Part shown: piece after piece, positions 1-8,351 of the stretch
How the letters are laid out: every line of letters starts with the position of its first letter
Numbering within the stretch: position 1 is the stretch's first letter
Assembly (NCBI RefSeq): GCF_003201865.1
Contig: NZ_QJJJ01000002.1
Location: forward strand, 1 to 64,000
Direction: 5' to 3'
Source: Methylobacterium sp. B4
GTDB lineage: Bacteria > Pseudomonadota > Alphaproteobacteria > Rhizobiales > Beijerinckiaceae
Length of the DNA stretch: 64,000 nucleotides
Translations under genes and position numbers: made by a program
The notes under the pieces: generated by a model
Database searches by the model: none
The model's input: the letters and a program-made list of their open reading frames with translations, nothing else
Told to the model about the DNA's origin: nothing

Positions 1-1247
1 TCTTTGGTACCCAGAGCCGCCGGGCAGATGCCCTTCGAGTTCACGTCCTCGCCGTTCTGCTCGGTCGAGTACTTCGACACGACCAGCGGACGGCCGTAGG
101 TCTTGGAACCCTTGTCCATGTCGACCTTGGTGGCCCAGTTCACGACCGGATCGAACTTCTCGGCGACGAGCAGTTCGCCGGTGGCGCGATCGAGCGTGTA
201 GCCGAAGCCGTTACGGTCGAAGTGCGTCAGGAGCGGGCGCTCCTTGCCGTCGATCTTCTGATCCGTGAGGATCATCTCGTTGATGCCGTCGTAGTCCCAC
301 TCGTCGTGCGGGGTCATCTGGTAGACCCACTTGGCCATGCCGGTGTCCGGGTTACGCGCCCAAACCGTCATGGACCACTTGTTGTCGCCCGGACGCTGCT
401 TGGGGTTCCAGGTCGAGGGGTTGCCCGAGCCGTAGTAGAAGAGGTCGAGCTTGGGATCGTAGGAGAACCAGCCCCAGGTGCAGCCGCCGCCGGTCTTCCA
501 CTGATCGCCTTCCCAGGTCTTCAGCGAGGAGTCCTTGCCCACCGGCTTGCCGAGATGGGTCGTCTTCTCGGGGTCCATGATCATGTCGGCGTCGGGGCCC
601 TGGGAGTGGCCGCGCCACACCTTCTTGCCCGACTTCAGGTCGTAGGCGGTGACGTGGCAGTTCACGCCGAACTCGCCGCCGGAGATGCCGACGATGACCT
701 TGTCCTTCACCGGGAGAACGGTGGCGGTGTTGGTCTCACCCTTGGACGGGTCGCCGTTCTTGACGGACCAGTTCACCTTGCCGGACTTGGCGTCGAGCGA
801 GACGAGCGTGGTGTCGGCCTGGTGCAGGAGGATCGCGCCGTCGGCATAGGCCAGACCACGGTTGACCGTGTCACAGCACATCACCGGGATCACGGACGGA
901 TCCTGCTTGGGCTCGTACTTCCAGACGATCTTGGCGCCCTGGTCGAGATCAAGCGCGTAGACGATGTTCGGGAAGGGGGTGTGGACGTACATGATGTTGC
1001 CGACGACGAGCGGGGAGCCCTCGTGGCCGCGCAGCACGCCGGTCGAGAAGGTCCAGGCGACCTGGAGGTTCTTGACGTTGTTGGCGTTGATCTGGTCGAG
1101 CTTGGAATAGCGGGTGTTGGCGTAGTCGACCGTCTGAAGCACCTGCTCCGCCGGGTTGGCGATGCCCTTCATGACGCTTTCGTTGGCCAGGGCCGGGCTC
1201 GCAGCAGCGAGACCCGCACCGAGGGCGAGAAGATGTACCGCTCTCAT
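1..1247 (-). CDS. xoxF: XoxF lanthanide-dependent methanol dehydrogenase, 5' part (3' end outside window)
   Basis: PQQ-dependent periplasmic alcohol dehydrogenase oxidising methanol to formaldehyde or formate. Only the first 415 codons are present. The ATG at 1247 follows GGAGGAAT and begins a signal peptide ([21 protein letters not shown]). The vicinal cysteine pair of the PQQ site is C124-C125. The catalytic Asp is D318 in WDYD, and D320, two residues on, is the extra aspartate that separates lanthanide-type XoxF from calcium-type MxaF, which has Ala there. Family knowledge: electrons pass to the cytochrome XoxG, and xoxG and xoxJ usually follow, which would lie off the left edge. The upstream ABC operon runs in the same direction, about 690 bp away. 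XoxF identity is very secure; which paralogue it is cannot be settled without the rest of the genome. Confidence 0.97.
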   Translation of the reverse strand, partial: MRAVHLLALGAGLAAASPALANESVMKGIANPAEQVLQTVDYANTRYSKLDQINANNVKNLQVAWTFSTGVLRGHEGSPLVVGNIMYVHTPFPNIVYALDLDQGAKIVWKYEPKQDPSVIPVMCCDTVNRGLAYADGAILLHQADTTLVSLDAKSGKVNWSVKNGDPSKGETNTATVLPVKDKVIVGISGGEFGVNCHVTAYDLKSGKKVWRGHSQGPDADMIMDPEKTTHLGKPVGKDSSLKTWEGDQWKTGGGCTWGWFSYDPKLDLFYYGSGNPSTWNPKQRPGDNKWSMTVWARNPDTGMAKWVYQMTPHDEWDYDGINEMILTDQKIDGKERPLLTHFDRNGFGYTLDRATGELLVAEKFDPVVNWATKVDMDKGSKTYGRPLVVSKYSTEQNGEDVNSKGICPAALGTK

Positions 1248-1937
1248 GGATTCCTCCGACAGATCTTACCCGCGGCCGGATGGCAGCCCGCCACCCGCCG
1301 TTGATTGACCTGCTGTTTGCGACAGGGATGATATTCGCTTCGGCAGCTCGCGACTTACCACCTTGGATCCGAGAAAATCCCGTTCTTTCGGCAGCTTACG
1401 CGGCTGGTTCCGCATCCCCGAGCGGCCCCCTCGAACCGAAGCTTGAACGAACTCTAAGAAAATTTTGGGCGCCGTCAACTCGCATTCGCGGGTGGAATGT
1501 CGCAGTCCGACTGTCCTTTTGCAGCAAATTTGTCGGCTATGACCGTCTTGCTGCATCGCACAAAGAGATATGCAGCGCACAGCATAGAGCTATGCTTGGT
1601 GAATAACTTGATCACAGCGACGCGATCGAATGCGCTGGCCGCATGCGACTCGCCTCAACGCTCCAGCTTCATGCGCGGTGGGCAGCTGATGAGCGGCTCA
1701 ATCCGCGATCGGCTTCAACAACGCTTGCTGCGCCGCGAAGAAGCTTAGCTCTCTCGGCCATGTCCGGTCGTGGGCCGCCGGCCTGAAACGGCGTGGGGAG
1801 AACCGGGAATTTTTTGCAATCGTCCGACCGAATCGTCCTTAAGAAGCGGCTGAGGGACGCTGGGATCGGCAGGAAATTGCCGGGACCCAGCTTTGGGCAG
1901 GATCGCGGCGCGAAAGCGGGCCGCATCGGGCGCAATT
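1248..1937. promoter_or_regulatory. xoxF upstream region with a palindrome
   Basis: About 690 bp without a credible gene separate the ABC ATPase stop from the xoxF start, so the xoxF promoter should lie here. The stretch 1440-1620 is clearly more AT-rich than its surroundings. At 1581-1596 there is a perfect inverted repeat, AGCATAG-AG-CTATGCT, about 335 bp upstream of xoxF, a reasonable candidate operator. I could not place -35/-10 boxes with confidence. Short ORFs here have no RBS or family resemblance. Confidence 0.4.
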
Positions 1938-2711
1938 CTATCGTGCGACGATATCGGGGAACCGGCCCGCCAGATCGTGGCGCGTCGCCTCGGTCCAGGC
2001 GCGGTCCCGCTCGCTCCGTGCCCGGTCGAGGGGGATCTCCGCCAGCAGGTGCGCGGGTCGGGGAGAGACTAGGAGGAGCCGGTCGGCGATCTCGATGGCC
2101 TCGCCCACGTTGTGCGTGACCATCAGCACGCTGGTGCCGGAGCGCTCCACCGCGCCGACGACCAGAGCGCGCAGGGAGGCGGCGGCGGCGTCGTCCAGGG
2201 AGACGAAGGGTTCGTCGAGCACGAGGATGCGTGGCCCCAGGGCCATCGCCCGGGCGAGCGCCACCCGGCGCTGCATGCCGAGCGAGAGCGCCCCGGGATA
2301 GCGCGCGCGCCAGGGCGTCAGGCCGAGGGATTCGAACAGCGCGTCGAGATCGCGGGCTCGGCCGGCGCGGGGCAGGCCGAGGCGCACGTTCTGCTCGATG
2401 GTGCGCCAGGGCAGCAGCCGCGGGTCCTGAAACACCATCGCCACGCCCGCCTCGCCCGGGTCCGGCGTCACCGCGCCCTCGAAGTCGCGGTCGAGGCCGA
2501 GCAGGATGCGCAGGGTCGTGGTCTTGCCGGCGCCCGAGGGGCCGATCAGGCAGGTGATCTCTCGGCGCCGGAGCGAGAAGGCGAGGCCGCGCACCGCCTC
2601 CACGGCCTCCGTGCGCGCCCGGCGGTAGACCTTGCGGTCCACGCGCACCGTGAGCAGCGGCGCGGCGGCGGCCTCAGCGCCGGTTGCGGGCTCAGCGCCA
2701 GCGGCGGACAT
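1938..2711 (-). CDS. ABC transporter ATP-binding protein (NitT/TauT type)
   Basis: Cytoplasmic ATPase of an importer, 257 aa. Walker A is GPSGAGKT (57-64), the Q-loop Gln is Q95, Walker B is ILVLDEP (162-168) and the switch His is H200. The signature loop reads LSLGMQ (142-147) instead of LSGGQ, a common SsuB/TauB-like variation. The first about 18 residues are an Ala/Glu-rich extension. Its start lies inside the last codons of the permease gene (20-bp overlap), so the two are translationally coupled. The third component, the binding protein, precedes the permease. The cargo is unknown; position next to xoxF suggests a methanol-growth role, which is inference. Confidence 0.92.
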   Translation of the reverse strand: MSAAGAEPATGAEAAAAPLLTVRVDRKVYRRARTEAVEAVRGLAFSLRRREITCLIGPSGAGKTTTLRILLGLDRDFEGAVTPDPGEAGVAMVFQDPRLLPWRTIEQNVRLGLPRAGRARDLDALFESLGLTPWRARYPGALSLGMQRRVALARAMALGPRILVLDEPFVSLDDAAAASLRALVVGAVERSGTSVLMVTHNVGEAIEIADRLLLVSPRPAHLLAEIPLDRARSERDRAWTEATRHDLAGRFPDIVAR

Positions 2712-3426
2712 GCGCGTCGAGAGGCTGGAGGACGAGGGCGTCGAGGGTGAGCATCACGCTCATGAAGACGAGGCTGTAGCCGATCACCGCCGTGACGTCG
2801 AAGAGGGTGAAGTAGTAGTTGATGGCGAAGCCCACGCCGTTGGGCCGCCCGAGCAACTCCACCACGAGCACGATCTTCCAGGCCAGCGAGATGCCGGAGC
2901 GCGCCGCCGCCACCATGAAGGGCTGGAGCTGCGGCAGCAGCACGTGCGCGATCCAGGTGCGCCGGTCGAAGCGATAGGTCTGCGCCATCTCCTCCAGGCC
3001 CGGATCGAGGCCGCGGGCACCCTCGCGCATGATGACGGCGACGTTGGGCAGCTTGTTCAAGGCCACGGCGATGATGGCCGCGGTCTCGGTGAGCCCGAGC
3101 CAGACATAGGCCAGCACCGTGATGACGAGGGCGGGCGTGTTGAGGACGACGAGGAGCGGCGTGTCGAGGAGCCGGTCGGCGAGGCGCGAGCGGCCGAGCG
3201 CGATGCCGAGCAGGACGCCGAGGCTCATGGCGATCACGAAGGAGACCGCCACCCGCGCGAGCGTCACGCCGACATTGAAGAGCAGGCTGCCGCTCTCCGC
3301 CTCGCGTAGGATGAAGGCGAGTACCGCACTCGGCGGCGGCAGGGTGCGCACATCCGCGTAGACGGACACCGCCTGCCACAGGGCGAGCAGGACGACGAGC
3401 GAGAGGAGACGTGCGAGCAGGGCCAT
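2692..3426 (-). CDS. ABC transporter permease (NitT/TauT type)
   Basis: Inner-membrane permease of 244 aa in the BPD_transp_1 family. The sequence shows about six hydrophobic segments and the cytoplasmic EAA-type loop around residues 133-155 (EGARGLDPGLEE...), which docks on the ATPase. It sits between the binding-protein gene, 42 bp upstream, and the ATPase gene, which it overlaps by 20 bp. That is the usual importer order of binding protein, permease, ATPase. Length is typical for SsuC/TauC homologues. The transported substrate cannot be read from the sequence. Confidence 0.92.
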   Translation of the reverse strand: MALLARLLSLVVLLALWQAVSVYADVRTLPPPSAVLAFILREAESGSLLFNVGVTLARVAVSFVIAMSLGVLLGIALGRSRLADRLLDTPLLVVLNTPALVITVLAYVWLGLTETAAIIAVALNKLPNVAVIMREGARGLDPGLEEMAQTYRFDRRTWIAHVLLPQLQPFMVAAARSGISLAWKIVLVVELLGRPNGVGFAINYYFTLFDVTAVIGYSLVFMSVMLTLDALVLQPLDAHVRRWR

Positions 3427-3468
3427 GCGCGCGTCAGACCGCCGGGACCGGCATCACGCGGCCGGTGC

Positions 3469-4464
3469 TCACCCGTTGCCCGAGGCGTCGAGATAGAGGT
3501 CGGTCGGCAGGCTCCGGCCGGGTCCGAGCAGCTTCTCGCCGCCGAACCGGACCAGCGCGGCATAGACGCGCTCGCCGTCGGCGCGCTCGGCGGCGATCGC
3601 CCGGCGCGGGATGCCGGCAAGGAAGTCGCGCTTGAGCGCGGTGAAGGTCGCCTCGTCGTCCGCCGCCATCAGGGGGCGCACGCTCTCCCAGAGCTGAGGC
3701 TCGTTCGCGAGGGCGTCCTTGGCGGCGGCCGACGCCCGGGCAAAGCCCCGCACCACCTCACCCCGATCCGCAACGATGCGCCCGTCGTAGAGATAGCCGA
3801 TCAGCGAGACGGGCCCGCGGGCGCCGAAGGCGCGCATCACGTCGTCGGCCGAGATCAGCCGCTTGAAGCCCTTGGCTTCGAGGCGGGCGCAGAACTGCCA
3901 GTAGAGGAGGGATGCGTCGAGTTCGCCGGTCTCGAGCTTCTGCGCCAGAAGCGGCGGCGCGCCGTAGGCGATCTGCGCGGCGGAAGCGAGTTCGAGCCCG
4001 GCGGTCTCCCGGGCCTGGGCCTGCAACAGGATCCAGTTCTTGTCGAGCGCGCCGCCTGCGACGCCGACACGCTTGCCCGCAAGCCCCTTCAGATCCTTGA
4101 TCGGGCTGTCGGCGGGCACCATCAGCGCCCCCTCCATGGTGGAGTAGGGCGAGAAGCGCACGCCCCGCCCCTCGTTGCCGAGGCGGGCAGCGAAGATCAG
4201 GTCGCCGACGATGGCGTCGACCTGCCCCCCGAGGAAGGCGATACGCGCAGCGTCGTTGCCGGCGAGCTTGACGGGTTCCAGGGTGAAGCCGTTGGCCTCG
4301 TCGAGGCGCCGCTCCTTGATGATCGCGGCCTCCCAGGAGGCGGTACCGAAGGGCAGGACGCCGAGCCGGAAGGTCTCGCCCGCGGCCCGGGCCGGACGGA
4401 CCGTCGGCAGAGCCGCCGCGAGCGACAGCGCCGCGGTCGCGAGCACGGCGCGCCGTGACAGCAT
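3469..4464 (-). CDS. ABC transporter periplasmic substrate-binding protein (NMT1/SsuA-like)
   Basis: Periplasmic solute receptor of 331 aa, first gene of the three-gene importer. The ATG at 4464 was chosen over a longer frame because it opens a typical export signal with twin arginines (MLSRRAVLATAALS...PARA, cleavage near residue 27). The mature protein begins ETFRLGVLPFG and has the two-lobed NMT1/SsuA pattern, with KDLKGLAGKRVGV near residue 125. Homologues bind nitrate, sulfonates, thiamine precursors or similar small anions. Related transporters next to xoxF occur in other methylotrophs as far as I recall, but the ligand is not known to me. A divergent gene starts at 4671, leaving a shared 206-bp promoter region. 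Confidence 0.88.
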   Translation of the reverse strand: MLSRRAVLATAALSLAAALPTVRPARAAGETFRLGVLPFGTASWEAAIIKERRLDEANGFTLEPVKLAGNDAARIAFLGGQVDAIVGDLIFAARLGNEGRGVRFSPYSTMEGALMVPADSPIKDLKGLAGKRVGVAGGALDKNWILLQAQARETAGLELASAAQIAYGAPPLLAQKLETGELDASLLYWQFCARLEAKGFKRLISADDVMRAFGARGPVSLIGYLYDGRIVADRGEVVRGFARASAAAKDALANEPQLWESVRPLMAADDEATFTALKRDFLAGIPRRAIAAERADGERVYAALVRFGGEKLLGPGRSLPTDLYLDASGNG

Positions 4465-4670
4465 GGGCGTTCCCTCAATCTTCCGAGACCGTCCGTCTTC
4501 TGCGAAGGCCGGCGTTTCTGTTGAAATTTTTAATAGGGAATCGCTCCGGCCCCGTCCACCGCCGCCGACGGCACCTCCACTGCGACACACGGGCCCGTGC
4601 CCGCCCCACTCCGTGCTTGCGCCGCCGCCGGTCCCGAAGCAGGTTTCGGCCCACGCAACGGGAGGTGACG

Positions 4671-5048
4671 ATGACTCAAGCACGCGAGAGCGTCCTCGAC
4701 GACGCGACGGTCGAGCGGCGGCTCAAGGAGGAGTTGCCCGCTTGGCGGCTGGAGGACGGCTGGATCCGGCGGACCTACAAGACAGCCTCGTGGAAGAGCA
4801 CGCTGATGGTCATCAACACGGTGGGCCATCTGGCCGAAGCCGCGTGGCACCATCCCGATCTCACCGCCTCCTACGCCTGGGTCGAGGTCCGGCTGATGAA
4901 TCATGCCGCCAAAGGCATCACAGAGAAGGATTTTTTGCTGGCAAAGAAGATCGAGGAGGTCGTGGGCTGGCAGCCGGGCGCGGAGGGCGGCGCCCTGGAG
5001 GGGACGCCGACCGATCCGCGCTTCGCCTACATCAAGTACGATAAGTGA
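4671..5048 (+). CDS. pterin-4a-carbinolamine dehydratase family protein (PhhB/DCoH-like)
   Basis: Small cytoplasmic enzyme of 125 aa. Known members dehydrate 4a-hydroxytetrahydropterin, recycling pterin cofactors. The family signature is intact: E56-x3-H60-H61-P62, aromatic residues at 69-70, then H78 and a downstream Asp, with the HHPDL core plainly visible. The ATG at 4671 has a near-ideal Shine-Dalgarno (GGAGGTGAC). It is divergent from the ABC operon and convergent with the hydrolase gene, whose stop is 8 bp away. No phenylalanine hydroxylase is in the window, so the partner pterin reaction is unclear. A role in methanopterin or molybdopterin metabolism is possible but unproven. Confidence 0.9.
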   Translation: MTQARESVLDDATVERRLKEELPAWRLEDGWIRRTYKTASWKSTLMVINTVGHLAEAAWHHPDLTASYAWVEVRLMNHAAKGITEKDFLLAKKIEEVVGWQPGAEGGALEGTPTDPRFAYIKYDK

Positions 5049-5055
5049 AGCGGGC

Positions 5056-5931
5056 TCAGGCGACGCCGTGCTGCCGGAACCAATCCTGCAGCCGCTTCCA
5101 GCCGTCCTGAGCCGGCTCCGCGCGGTAGCTCGGACGATAGTCGGCATGGAAGGCGTGCGGCGCCTCCGGATAGACGACGAAATCGCAGGTCTTGCCGGCG
5201 CCCCGGCAGGCCTCCTTCATCCGGTCGATCGTGGCCAGCGGAATACCCTGATCGGCCCCGCCGTAGAGGCCGAGCACCGGCGCCTTGAGGTCGGCGGCGA
5301 CATCGACCGGGTGCTTCGGCGTCAGGGCCGAGCTGTCGCCCACGAGCCGCCCGTACCACGCCACGCCCGCCTTCACGCCCGGATTGTGCGCGGCGTAGAG
5401 CCAAGTGATGCGTCCGCCCCAGCAGAAGCCGGTGATCCCGAGACGGGCCGTGTCGGCCTTGCCCGTGCCCTTGCCGAAGGCGACGGCCGCGTCGAGATCG
5501 CTCATGACCTGGGCGTCGGGCACCTTGGAGACGACCTCGCTCACGATCTGCTGGATGTTGGTCAACGTCGAGACGTCGCCCTGCCGGGCGTAGAGTTCGG
5601 GCGCCAAGGCGAAGTAGCCGAGCTTGGCCAGACGGCGGCACACGTCCTTGATGTGCTCGTGGACACCGAAGATTTCCTGCACGACCAGGATCGTGGGAAA
5701 GGGACTGCCCTCGGCGGGCATGGCCCGGTAGGCCGGGATCTCGCCGTCCTGCGTCGGAATCTTCACTTCGCCGGCGATCAGGCCGTTCGTGTCCGTGGTG
5801 ATGGTGGTCTGGGCCGCGACGGGCTGCACGGCGAGCGCGAAGCCCGTGGCGAGACTCGTGGCGATCACGGTGCGCCGTGAGAGGGTCGTCTGAGCCGCGA
5901 GGCTCCGCAGGTCGGCATCGAACGCGGTCAT
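5056..5931 (-). CDS. dienelactone hydrolase family protein, exported (Tat-like signal)
   Basis: Alpha/beta hydrolase of 291 aa. The catalytic Cys is C170 in GFCWGG, with D227 (GGADQG) and H259 (PHAFHADY), the Cys-Asp-His triad of carboxymethylenebutenolidase. The N terminus has twin arginines and a hydrophobic stretch ([17 protein letters not shown]), so it is probably exported by Tat. I chose the ATG at 5931, with GGAG 8 nt upstream, over a GTG 9 nt earlier. The physiological substrate is unknown. It ends 8 bp from the convergent pterin dehydratase gene. Confidence 0.88.
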   Translation of the reverse strand: MTAFDADLRSLAAQTTLSRRTVIATSLATGFALAVQPVAAQTTITTDTNGLIAGEVKIPTQDGEIPAYRAMPAEGSPFPTILVVQEIFGVHEHIKDVCRRLAKLGYFALAPELYARQGDVSTLTNIQQIVSEVVSKVPDAQVMSDLDAAVAFGKGTGKADTARLGITGFCWGGRITWLYAAHNPGVKAGVAWYGRLVGDSSALTPKHPVDVAADLKAPVLGLYGGADQGIPLATIDRMKEACRGAGKTCDFVVYPEAPHAFHADYRPSYRAEPAQDGWKRLQDWFRQHGVA

Positions 5932-6048
5932 GCACGCCACTCCGGGGTGAGAACATCGAGCGGGCCGAGGCCCGGCGACGGAAGTAGCGGCGCATCGGCG
6001 AATGGCGACGGCGGCACGCGGCGTTCCTCGCTTTCACTGGGCATCCGG

Positions 6049-6957
6049 CTAGGCATGCTCGGTGGAGATGGCCGGGGCGGCGCTCAACTCCGCCTTCAGC
6101 GCATCGAGGAAGTGGCGCACCCGTGCCGGAAGGTGCTGCCGCGTCGGGAGGATGGCCCAGATCGCCAGCAGTTCGGGCTCGGTGTCGGTCAGGTCCAGTG
6201 CGACCAGGGTCCCGTCGGCAAGGTCCTGAGACACGTCCCAATAGGTCAGCAGGGCGAGGCCGGCACCGGCGAGGCAGGCTTCGCGCACGGCGTCGACGCT
6301 GTTGGCCGCCAGACGACCGGCGACCCGCTTGGTGAAGGGCCGCCCGTCTCGGCCGAACGGCCACGCATCCATCGCGTGCAGCGTCAGGCAAGCGTGATCA
6401 TCGATGTCAGCGAGCCGCAGCGGGCTTCCGCGGGCGGCCAGGTAGCTCGGAGCGGCGCAGAGGATGCGCGGGTTGTCGGCCAACCGGACGGCGACGAGGT
6501 CCGATGTCTGCAGGGTGGCCACGCGCAACGCGACGTCGATCCCCGAGGCGACGATGTCCACGATGCTGTCGCTGAAGGTCAGATCCACCTGCAGCAACGG
6601 GTTCTCGGCCATCAAGCGAACCGCGAGCGGCACGACGAGCGCCCGCCCGATCCGGTTGGGAGCCGTGACGCGCAGGACGCCGCTCAAGCCTTCGTGGCGC
6701 TCGACGAACGCCGCCGCCGCCGCCTCCCGCGCTTCGAGCATCGCTCTCGCGAACGGGAGGAAGGTCTCGCCGTCCGTGGTCAGGGCGACCGCTCGGGTCG
6801 TGCGATGCAGGAGGCGGACGCCGAGTTCCGCCTCCAGCGCGGCGAGGCGGCGGCTGACCGCCATCGGCGAGTGTCCCGACAGCCGCCCGGCGGCCGACAG
6901 ACTGCCGGTCGTGACGATCGAGCAGAACAGGGCGACGTCGGACAGGTCCATCGCCAT
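6049..6957 (-). CDS. LysR-family transcriptional regulator
   Basis: 302-aa DNA-binding regulator. The N-terminal winged helix-turn-helix is clear (DVALFCSIVTTGSLSAAGRLSG, then S-PMAVSRRLAALEAELGVRLLHRTTR), followed by a LysR_substrate domain from about residue 90. It is divergently transcribed from the old-yellow-enzyme gene at 7102. A perfect palindrome lies 10 bp from its own start, so it very likely controls that reductase and itself. The sequence resembles the AaeR/DsdC-like branch of short LysR proteins. The inducer is unknown. It is not QscR as far as I can tell, since it is not linked by position or an obvious CbbR-like sequence. Confidence 0.93.
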   Translation of the reverse strand: MAMDLSDVALFCSIVTTGSLSAAGRLSGHSPMAVSRRLAALEAELGVRLLHRTTRAVALTTDGETFLPFARAMLEAREAAAAAFVERHEGLSGVLRVTAPNRIGRALVVPLAVRLMAENPLLQVDLTFSDSIVDIVASGIDVALRVATLQTSDLVAVRLADNPRILCAAPSYLAARGSPLRLADIDDHACLTLHAMDAWPFGRDGRPFTKRVAGRLAANSVDAVREACLAGAGLALLTYWDVSQDLADGTLVALDLTDTEPELLAIWAILPTRQHLPARVRHFLDALKAELSAAPAISTEHA

Positions 6958-6966
6958 ATCATTCAG

Positions 6967-6983
6967 CGATAAGATCCTTATCG
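6967..6983. promoter_or_regulatory. palindrome in the LysR/reductase divergent promoter
   Basis: CGATAAG-ATC-CTTATCG is a perfect 7-bp inverted repeat with a 3-bp spacer, 10 bp upstream of the lysR start and about 120 bp upstream of the reductase start. Divergent LysR pairs normally carry the autoregulatory site exactly here. Direct evidence is symmetry and position only. Confidence 0.5.
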
Positions 6984-7101
6984 TCCAGCCCCGCTACCGC
7001 GCCGCGAGCGCGGCCGCTACCTCGGTGTCATTCGAACCCATCAGGCGGGCGGATCTCCCGTCTCCCTGGACCGATCGGTGAGCGCTGAGGCGGAGTCCGA
7101 G

Positions 7102-8211
7102 ATGAGCACGAGCCACGACAGCCTCTTCACGCCCATCGATATAAACGGCGTTCCGTTGCGCAACCGCTTCGCGGTCGCGCCGATGACCCGGGTGAGCGCG
7201 ACCGAGGATGGGACCGCGACGGCGGAGATGGCGCGCTACTACGAGCGCTTCGCCCGCGGCGGCTTCGGACTCCTGATCACGGAAGGCCTCTACACCGACC
7301 GGGCGTTCGCTCAGGGCTACCGGCATCAGCCCGGCCTCACCGACACGGCGCAGGCGCACGCGTGGCGCCCGGTCGTGGAGGCCGCCCACCGCCACGGAGC
7401 GCGCATCGTCGCGCAGGTGATGCATGCGGGCGCGATCAGCCAGGGCAACCGCTTCCGCGACGGCACCCTCGGCCCCTCGGCGGTTCAGCCCCGGGGTCAG
7501 CAGATGGCGTTCTACTACGGGCAGGGCGCCTATCCGACGCCGCGCGCCATGACGGAGGAGGCCATCGCCGACGCCGTGCAAGGTTTCGCCGACGCGGCCG
7601 GCCGGGCCGTCAGCGAAGCCGGTTTCGACGGCGTCGAGATTCACGGCGCGAACGGCTACCTCATCGACCAGTTCCTGACGGAGTACAGCAACCGGCGCAC
7701 CGACCGCTGGGGCGGCGATGCGTCCCGGCGCGTCGCGTTCCTGCTGGCGGTGGTCGGCGCCGTGCGGGCGAAGGTCGGCGGGCAGGTGCCGGTCGGCGTC
7801 CGGATCTCGCAGGGCAAGGTCAACGACTTCGCCCACAGATGGGCAGGGGGCGAGCGGGACGCCGAGGCCATCTTCGGTTCGCTCGCGGATGCCGGCGTCG
7901 ACGCCATCCACGTCACCGAGCACGAAGCGTGGAAGCCCGCCTTCGAGGACGGCTCCGACAGCCTCGTCGGCCTCGCGCGGCGATTCGCGCCGAAGGTGCG
8001 CCTGATCGCGAATGGCGGCCTCCACGACCCGGCGCGGGCGCGGGCGCGGGAGGTCTTGAACGCCGGGGCCGACCTGGTGGCCCTCGGCAAGGGCGCGCTC
8101 GCCAATCCGAATTTCCCCGACCGCATCCGCACCGCGCGGGACGTGGCCGCGTTCGATCCTGCCCTCCTCGGGCCGATCGCCAACATCAAGCCGAGCGAGC
8201 TGGCCGCCTGA
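7102..8211 (+). CDS. old yellow enzyme family NADH:flavin oxidoreductase (alkene reductase)
   Basis: FMN-dependent TIM-barrel reductase of 369 aa that would reduce activated C=C bonds such as enals, enones or maleimides. The active-site pair H181/N184 and the proton donor Y186 are in HGANGYLIDQFL, followed by the family motif SNRRTDRWGG. The FMN-binding end is typical (IANGG..., ALGKGALANP). The ATG at 7102 with GGAG 6 nt upstream is preferred over a GTG at 7078. It is divergent from the LysR gene and followed 140 bp later by a Rid protein. Role is probably detoxification of electrophiles, by analogy with NemA-like enzymes. Confidence 0.93.
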   Translation: MSTSHDSLFTPIDINGVPLRNRFAVAPMTRVSATEDGTATAEMARYYERFARGGFGLLITEGLYTDRAFAQGYRHQPGLTDTAQAHAWRPVVEAAHRHGARIVAQVMHAGAISQGNRFRDGTLGPSAVQPRGQQMAFYYGQGAYPTPRAMTEEAIADAVQGFADAAGRAVSEAGFDGVEIHGANGYLIDQFLTEYSNRRTDRWGGDASRRVAFLLAVVGAVRAKVGGQVPVGVRISQGKVNDFAHRWAGGERDAEAIFGSLADAGVDAIHVTEHEAWKPAFEDGSDSLVGLARRFAPKVRLIANGGLHDPARARAREVLNAGADLVALGKGALANPNFPDRIRTARDVAAFDPALLGPIANIKPSELAA

Positions 8212-8213
8212 AT

Positions 8214-8279
8214 GTCTCTGACAAAACTCCCGCTGCGCGGTCATCGCCAGAACGAGAACGGTCAGAGACCGGGAGTTTC
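8214..8279. repeat. two interleaved inverted repeats between the reductase and Rid genes
   Basis: GTCTCTGAC (8214-8222) pairs with GTCAGAGAC (8261-8269), and AAACTCCCG (8224-8232) pairs with CGGGAGTTT (8270-8278). The order is a-b-a'-b', so the two 9-bp stems cannot both form as nested hairpins. The block lies just after the reductase stop and before the Rid gene. Confidence 0.6.
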
Positions 8280-8351
8280 GTGAGGCACTCCGAAGCGCGA
8301 GCCCGCGGGCGGCGGATCGAATGCCATCCGAAACCAGGAAGGATCAGGACG

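Noticed and set aside
222..1304. A 360-codon plus-strand frame opposite xoxF
   Set aside because: It is antisense to a perfect xoxF reading frame, has Val/Gly/Arg/His-rich shadow composition, no RBS and no recognisable domain.
8214..8279. An H-type RNA pseudoknot from the interleaved repeats
   Set aside because: With zero nucleotides between a' and b' and one between a and b, the loops cannot span two 9-bp stems, so a classical pseudoknot is sterically unlikely.
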